64,000 nucleotides of DNA from Candidatus Heimdallarchaeota archaeon (GTDB taxonomy: Archaea > Asgardarchaeota > Heimdallarchaeia > JABLTI01), in the NCBI GenBank assembly GCA_019058275.1, contig JAHLVW010000062.1, forward strand, positions 62,001 to 126,000, given 5' to 3'. Below, piece after piece: positions 58,573 through 64,000 of this stretch (position 1 is its first letter; the number at the start of each line of letters is the position of its first letter). Below the pieces are notes generated by a model. The model searched no databases, had not been told where the DNA came from, and worked only from the letters and a program-made list of their open reading frames with translations. The position numbers and the translations under genes are program-made.

Positions 58573-60000
58573 TTGAAAAAAAATTTAAACTACAAATTAA
58601 TAGAATTGAAGAAAGGGTGTAATAGAAAAATGAAGTTCGAAAGAATAGTTTCTAAAGGGATTTCTAGTAATTCTTACTTTATTGCTGCAGATAATGAAGC
58701 AGCTGTGATTGATCCTAGAAGAGATGTTGATATTTATCTTGAGTTCGCGCAAAAATATAACGTAAAGATAACTAAGATTTTTGACACTCATAGAAATGAG
58801 GATTTTGTAAATGGATCGCCACAATTAGCTTACTTTACCGATGCTAAAATCTATCATGGACACAAGCTTGATTTTAAATATGGCGAACCTGTAAAAGAAG
58901 ATGATAAATTTCAAATAGATGAACTAAAGTTTGAAATCCTAGAAACACCCGGACATACACCTGAAAGCATTTCTATATTACTTAAAGCAGAATCAAATCC
59001 TACAAAACCTTTCATGATATTCACTGGAGATACTCTTTTTGCAGGGGATGTAGGTAGAATAGATTTTTATCGTGATGCAAAGAAGCAATTGGAAGCAGCT
59101 AAATGGCTTTATAAAAGCATATTTAATAAAATCCTAAAATTAAATGATGGAACTATAGTTCTTCCTGCTCATGGAGCAGGTTCAATCTGTGGAGGGGGTA
59201 TAACTAGTTTACCCTTTACTACAGTGGGATATGAGAAATTAACAAATCCAATGCTTCAATTGAAAAAGGATGAATTTATTGATTACAAATCGAAAGAGAA
59301 ATTCGAAATTGCTCCTAATATGTCTATACTTGAAAAATTCAATTTAGAAGGTGCACCAATTCTAAAAAGTAGTATACAACCCAAAGCACTAACCATTGAT
59401 GAGGTTAAAAATTTCATGCAAGAGGGAGCTCAAATTATTGATGTTCGAGAGCCCGAAAGCTATGCAGGAGGTCATATTCCAAATACTATTAGCATCTGGA
59501 AAAATGGATTACCAACATATGCATTATGGTTTTTGAATTATAACGATCCCATAGTACTTATCAAAAGCACTCATCAAGATGTAGATCAAAGTGTCAGATA
59601 CTTGATCAGACTTGGTTTTGATAAAATTGTAGGTTATTTGCGAGGTTTTCGTAATTGGTATATGAAAGGAGAGAAATATGAGGAAACATTGGTTTGGTCT
59701 GTGCACGATCTAAAAGAACATCTTGATGATGATCTTTATGTTCTAGATGTTAGAACAAATCATAACGTAGAAGAGAATGGCAAAATAAAGGGATCACATA
59801 ATGTGTTCTTAGGGAATTTACCAGAAAAGATATCAGAAATTCCTAAGGATAAGAAAATTGCTGTTTATTGCGATTCAGGATTTAAGACATTTTCAGGTGT
59901 TAGCTATTTGCTAAAAAATAAATTCAAAGATGTTATTGGTGTTTTCGGAAGTATGAGTGCTTGGAAGAATGCTGGGTATCCAGTTGAAGATGACAAATAA
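58573..60000 (+). CDS. MBL-fold hydrolase with two C-terminal rhodanese domains
   Basis: IFDTHRNEDFVNGSPQLA, ETPGHTPESISILL, FTGDTLFAGDVGRID, LPAHGAG; rhodanese IIDVREPESYAGGHIPNTI and AVYCDSGFKTFSGVSYL (second has the active-site Cys); likely start Met20 (about 58630). Confidence 0.87.
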   Translation: MKKNLNYKLIELKKGCNRKMKFERIVSKGISSNSYFIAADNEAAVIDPRRDVDIYLEFAQKYNVKITKIFDTHRNEDFVNGSPQLAYFTDAKIYHGHKLDFKYGEPVKEDDKFQIDELKFEILETPGHTPESISILLKAESNPTKPFMIFTGDTLFAGDVGRIDFYRDAKKQLEAAKWLYKSIFNKILKLNDGTIVLPAHGAGSICGGGITSLPFTTVGYEKLTNPMLQLKKDEFIDYKSKEKFEIAPNMSILEKFNLEGAPILKSSIQPKALTIDEVKNFMQEGAQIIDVREPESYAGGHIPNTISIWKNGLPTYALWFLNYNDPIVLIKSTHQDVDQSVRYLIRLGFDKIVGYLRGFRNWYMKGEKYEETLVWSVHDLKEHLDDDLYVLDVRTNHNVEENGKIKGSHNVFLGNLPEKISEIPKDKKIAVYCDSGFKTFSGVSYLLKNKFKDVIGVFGSMSAWKNAGYPVEDDK

Positions 60001-60105
60001 GCAAAAGAACTCAAATTATAACTAATAAACTTTCAAAGTCATGTGAATCTTATAAATCGAAATAATAATATATGCAATTTGTAACTAAAATATAAGCGAA
60101 TCTGA

Positions 60106-60456
60106 ATGAAACAAATTAACATAATAACTCAGGAGGGCTCTGGGATTACAAATAGTAAACTAAAAGATGAAATAAGTAAAAGATGTCCAAATCCACAATC
60201 ACCATGTACAATTATCTTTAGAATTGGTGAAAATCTTCAATCATTCAATGCTGTTGTAGATATATTTACAAAGAAAGGATTTATTGTCCAAGAATTCGTT
60301 GATGACTTTATGTGTGTTTTATCACGTGAAAAAGATGTAATAAATGAATCTGTAAAAATAGAGCGCAATCAAGTACAAATCCAAGCATGGAAAGATACAC
60401 TATTAGATTTGTGTGATGATTTAGCTGATCATTGCAAGGAATTTGTAGGCAACTAA
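60106..60456 (+). CDS. Hypothetical protein
   Basis: Complete ATG ORF, followed by a strong hairpin. Confidence 0.5.
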   Translation: MKQINIITQEGSGITNSKLKDEISKRCPNPQSPCTIIFRIGENLQSFNAVVDIFTKKGFIVQEFVDDFMCVLSREKDVINESVKIERNQVQIQAWKDTLLDLCDDLADHCKEFVGN

Positions 60457-60462
60457 TTCGCC

Positions 60463-60495
60463 TTGAAAAACTAGTTTATACTACTAGTTTTTCAA
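60463..60495 (+). terminator. 13-bp perfect inverted repeat downstream of 60106..60456
   Basis: TTGAAAAACTAGT-TTATACT-ACTAGTTTTTCAA. Confidence 0.55.
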
Positions 60496-60562
60496 AAGCT
60501 TACGTTAGATTTATTTTAGGAACATCAAATAAATTTGAATATATATAGCAAAACCTACATAG

Positions 60563-61054
60563 ATGAAAATTGGAGTGTGTATTTTAAATTTGAATACAGA
60601 TGAAATTGTGTTTAAAATAAACAACACTGATAACAAAATGATCTTCTTGACGGGTATCTTTGAAGGATTTTCTGCTTACAATTTAGCTATTGATAATAAT
60701 TATTCTTATTTAGATTTCAATTCATTTCTAAAAGAAAATAGAATTGATTCAGAACATTTCAAATCCTCTGATGCTTCAAGAACAACAGGAATAATAATTA
60801 GTATAGATCAATGGACACAAAAGACAGCTTACAAAGAACAAAAGGCAACAATAATTATTGATGGATTTGACCCAAAGAAAATACCTGATCTATTAACCAA
60901 GAGTTTATTGATGCAAGATTTACTTTACTTATCAAAAAACAATGCTAAACTTAAAGCCAATTTAGTCTTTATTATTGATGAAAAAAACGGCGCATTAGAA
61001 GAACAAATACTGCCTAAAATTCTAACTAATAGTCATATCATAAATCTTGCTTAA
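60563..61054 (+). CDS. Hypothetical protein
   Basis: Complete ATG ORF, no recognised family. Confidence 0.5.
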   Translation: MKIGVCILNLNTDEIVFKINNTDNKMIFLTGIFEGFSAYNLAIDNNYSYLDFNSFLKENRIDSEHFKSSDASRTTGIIISIDQWTQKTAYKEQKATIIIDGFDPKKIPDLLTKSLLMQDLLYLSKNNAKLKANLVFIIDEKNGALEEQILPKILTNSHIINLA

Positions 61055-61109
61055 AACATTCATGGTTTCATAACTTTGGTAAAATAAAGTAAATAGATAT
61101 GATGTATAA

Positions 61110-61913
61110 ATGAAAGATCAAGAATTAAGTAAAATTAAAACATTTCAAACAAAGATTTTTGACTGGTGGAATACAAACAAACGCGAATTTCCCTGGAGAG
61201 AAACCACAGATCCTTATTTTGTTCTGCTTTCTGAAGTTATGCTGCAGCAAACACAGGCTACAAGGTCTATTGAGAAGTTTAAGCAATTTGTCGAGTCATT
61301 TCCAACAATTGATAGTTTAGCTGAAGCTCAAAAATCTGAGGTTCTAAAACAATGGTCTGGATTGGGTTATAATAGAAGAGCACTGTGGTTACAAGAAGCA
61401 GCAAAACAAATAATTGAGTTGGGAGATTTTCCTAAGTTTCCTGAAGCATTACAAGCTTTGAAAGGTATAGGCCCCTATACAGGAAGAGCAATATTGATTT
61501 TTGCTTTTAATTATGATTTATCAACAGTTGATACAAACATAAGAAGGATTTTGATAGCAGAGGGATTTGCTTCTGAGACTAATACAGAGAAAGAACTTTA
61601 TGATATAGCATTCAAAATACAACCAAAAGGGCGTTCAAGAGATTGGTATAGTGCTTTAATGGATTATGGTGCTACTGTACTAACAGCTGCAAAAACCGGA
61701 ATAAAACCTGTAACAAGCCAATCAAAATACAAAAACTCGAAGAGATTCTTTAGAGGTAAGATAGTTAAATTACTAACAATTCGAGAGAAAGCAACAAAAA
61801 ATAGGATCAGTAAAGAATGTAAAATACCAATAGTTGAAATTGACACGATTTTAGAGAAACTAGTTTCAGATGGTTTAATAAAAAAAGAAAGAAAAAGCTA
61901 TTCTTTGCCATAA
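61110..61913 (+). CDS. MutY/Endo III-family (HhH-GPD) DNA glycosylase without Fe-S motif, plus C-terminal wHTH-like tail
   Basis: WWNTNKREFPWRETTDPYFVLLSEVMLQQTQATR, WSGLGYNRRALWLQEAA, LKGIGPYTGRAILIFAF, STVDTNIRRIL; no C-X6-C-X2-C-X5-C. Confidence 0.88.
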   Translation: MKDQELSKIKTFQTKIFDWWNTNKREFPWRETTDPYFVLLSEVMLQQTQATRSIEKFKQFVESFPTIDSLAEAQKSEVLKQWSGLGYNRRALWLQEAAKQIIELGDFPKFPEALQALKGIGPYTGRAILIFAFNYDLSTVDTNIRRILIAEGFASETNTEKELYDIAFKIQPKGRSRDWYSALMDYGATVLTAAKTGIKPVTSQSKYKNSKRFFRGKIVKLLTIREKATKNRISKECKIPIVEIDTILEKLVSDGLIKKERKSYSLP

Positions 61914-61926
61914 AAAGGAAAAAAAG

Positions 61927-61948
61927 AATGATGATAAAAATCATCATT
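61927..61948. terminator. Shared hairpin between convergent genes
   Basis: AATGATGAT-AAAA-ATCATCATT, with a T-rich tract after it on the minus strand. Confidence 0.45.
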
Positions 61949-64000
61949 TGACTTGTGCAAGGATTGACTCTAATTCTGATAAAATATCATTAAACCCTAA
62001 TTTCCTACACATTTTGATATCATGTTCGATTCTTTCTTTTATAGTACGAATATCTTTTGAAGTAACAATAGATGATTCTTTTTTATCTAGCCACGAATAG
62101 TATTCATCGATGTTTTTATCTAACATTGAACGAGAAGTTAAGTAGACACGATTACCTTCTAAAGTAAATCCTTTAGCTTCAGAGAATTCATTGATTGTTT
62201 GCTTTACTTCTCCTCTGTTTAGTTTCTTGTCTAGATAAGTGGATATCTCCTTAACAGTTAAGCTTTCAACACCAGAATCTCTTTGTTTTGCAAGGTAACG
62301 AAACATTTTCTGTTCGGGTTGTGTGGTCCAATAAATAGTAAAGAACACTCCTAGAAGTACAATAATACCAACTGCAATTCCTCCACCAATAGATACATAG
62401 ATCATTCTCAACCTTTGGTCAGGATTACTATTTGGATTGTTTGGATTAGTTCCAGCAGTGACTTCATCTAAATCTGATGCTCCATCACCATCAGAATCTA
62501 ATCTATTTGGATTTGTGAAATAGGTTTTCACTTCTTCTCCATCTAATAAGCCATCGTCATCGCTGTCTGCGTCTAAAGGATCAGTATTTGCTGCCATTTC
62601 TTCTATATTCGTCAATCCATCAACATCATAGTCTTCATTTGCATCAGCGAGAGAGGCATTAGTTCCAGCTTCAACTTCCCATTGATCACCCATACCGTCA
62701 GAATCCGTGTCTGAGTTGTGTGGATTGGTTCCTGCTTGATATTCTTCTACATTAGACAATCCATCGGAGTCATCATCAAAGATACCATCCTCAACAAGAG
62801 GATCAAAGAGATTGTCGACTTCCCATCCGTCAGACATTCCATCATCATCTGTATCACTTTTAGTTGGGTTAGTACCTAACAGATATTCTTCATAATTAGT
62901 AAGACCATCTAGATCATAATCAAGAGTAGCATCATCTTCCAATGGATTTGTATTATAGGTGATTTCCCATGCATCAAGCATTAAGTCACCATCTGTATCG
63001 TCGTTATTAGGATCGGGATGAACGTATCCAGTAGAATTTGCACCAGGATTATTTGTTTTATATAAACCGTAAACTTCTTCATAATCACTTAATTGATCAT
63101 TATCAGAATCACTATTGTTAAAATCTGTAAATAAATAACCTGTTAGATTTGCATCCGGATGATAGGGATTGTATATACCTAAAACTTCTAGACCATCACT
63201 TAATTGATCAGCATCCGTGTCATCACTTAAAGGACTATTTGTTGTTATCCAGCCAGTAGCATTAGCATAGGGATGATCTGGTGTATAATAGCCGAGAATT
63301 TCTTCTCCATCATTTAAACCATCAGAATCTGAATCATATGCATTCGGTCTTATGCCACCTATTAATCCTTCCGAATAGTTATATTCAAAATAATTGGTTA
63401 AACCATCACTATCTAGATCTAGATTAGCATCATCGCTTAATGGATCAAGTGTATAGTACACTTCATAGAAATCACGCATACCATCTGTATCTGTGTCATT
63501 TGATAAAGGATTAGTTCCCAAAGCGATTTCTTCTCCATCTTTTAATTGGTCATCATCGGAATCAGAATCGGTAGGGTCTGTGAAATAGGTATAAATCTCG
63601 ACATAATCATCCAAACCATCGGAATCTGAATCATCATTCATAGGATCTGTATAAAATCCATCTACTCCTAAGAAAGCTTCTTCAGAATCATAAATTGTAT
63701 CACCATCTGTGTCATTGTTTAAAGGATCTAAACCATAGAAATAGTCGTTAGTTGCGTATTTGTTATTTGGAGAATGTAAACCATAGAATTCAATACCATC
63801 AAGTAAGGTGTCGCCATCTGTGTCTGCGATTAATGGGTTAGTAAAAACATCATTAATCTCATAACCATCGTACAATAAGTCACTATCATTATCGAGTGAA
63901 ATGACCTCTAACCCATCAATACCATCTGATAGGTAAGCGAATTCATCTCTTGCTGTGATACCTAAACCGTCTCCACCATCATTGAATCGTCCACTGAATT
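61944..64000 (-). CDS. Large TSP3-repeat surface protein with TM and C-terminal wHTH-like domain; N-terminus beyond window edge
   Basis: Many DSDxDGLxDxxE repeats; TM IYVSIGGGIAVGIIVLLGVFFTIYW; frame stays open past 63875 to 64000 (FSGRFNDGGDGLGITARDEFAYLSDGIDGLEVISLDNDSDLLYDG), so the ORF-track start is internal. Confidence 0.85.
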   Translation of the reverse strand, partial: FSGRFNDGGDGLGITARDEFAYLSDGIDGLEVISLDNDSDLLYDGYEINDVFTNPLIADTDGDTLLDGIEFYGLHSPNNKYATNDYFYGLDPLNNDTDGDTIYDSEEAFLGVDGFYTDPMNDDSDSDGLDDYVEIYTYFTDPTDSDSDDDQLKDGEEIALGTNPLSNDTDTDGMRDFYEVYYTLDPLSDDANLDLDSDGLTNYFEYNYSEGLIGGIRPNAYDSDSDGLNDGEEILGYYTPDHPYANATGWITTNSPLSDDTDADQLSDGLEVLGIYNPYHPDANLTGYLFTDFNNSDSDNDQLSDYEEVYGLYKTNNPGANSTGYVHPDPNNDDTDGDLMLDAWEITYNTNPLEDDATLDYDLDGLTNYEEYLLGTNPTKSDTDDDGMSDGWEVDNLFDPLVEDGIFDDDSDGLSNVEEYQAGTNPHNSDTDSDGMGDQWEVEAGTNASLADANEDYDVDGLTNIEEMAANTDPLDADSDDDGLLDGEEVKTYFTNPNRLDSDGDGASDLDEVTAGTNPNNPNSNPDQRLRMIYVSIGGGIAVGIIVLLGVFFTIYWTTQPEQKMFRYLAKQRDSGVESLTVKEISTYLDKKLNRGEVKQTINEFSEAKGFTLEGNRVYLTSRSMLDKNIDEYYSWLDKKESSIVTSKDIRTIKERIEHDIKMCRKLGFNDILSELESILAQVK

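Noticed and set aside
58573-60000. Loss of the MBL active site (THRNED instead of HxHxDH)
   Set aside because: THRNEDxVxGS-type motifs are common in this MBL-rhodanese subfamily as I know it, so not treated as unusual.
61944-64000. Regularly spaced repeats possibly resembling a CRISPR or tandem DNA array
   Set aside because: The periodicity is protein-level TSP3 repeats (DSDxDGLxDxxE) in one open frame; DNA repeats are imperfect and lack unique spacers.

Overview
AT-rich 64 kb window that reads as an Asgard archaeal chromosome segment, probably Heimdallarchaeia-like. This placement is an inference from gene content: a Ras/Rab-like GTPase, an Arf-like GTPase remnant, TPR proteins with C-terminal roadblock/longin-like domains, TrmB-type regulators and zinc-ribbon membrane proteins. 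I saw no rRNA, tRNA, CRISPR array or transposase. Recognisable metabolic genes are F420-dependent methylene-H4MPT dehydrogenase (mtd), formylmethanofuran:H4MPT formyltransferase (ftr), a bacterial/eukaryotic-type GAPDH, a tungsten aldehyde:ferredoxin oxidoreductase, a membrane pyrophosphatase of K+-independent type, a BadF/HgdC-type ATPase with two DUF2229-like partners, an MBL-rhodanese protein, a B12-radical SAM protein and a MutY-like glycosylase without an Fe-S motif. The most interesting accessory loci are: (a) a compact minus-strand operon of SLOG-wHTH, DUF6884-like and a nucleotidyltransferase-like protein, divergent from an HD dNTPase-like gene (50.9-54.3 kb), a candidate nucleotide-sensing/defence system; (b) a TGT paralog with a Glu at the expected nucleophile position, next to an ArcS-like DUF5591 protein (10.4-12.1 kb); (c) a cupin gene split into complementary halves that flank a 6 kb FtsX-type ABC transporter block (40.8-47.4 kb). 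There is also an unusual density of disrupted genes: two ORFs joined across in-frame TGA codons, a TPR/roadblock gene with two A-run frameshifts, and a GTPase cut off after its G3 motif. These could be decay, recoding or assembly error. All family calls are made by eye from the translations; no searches were run.
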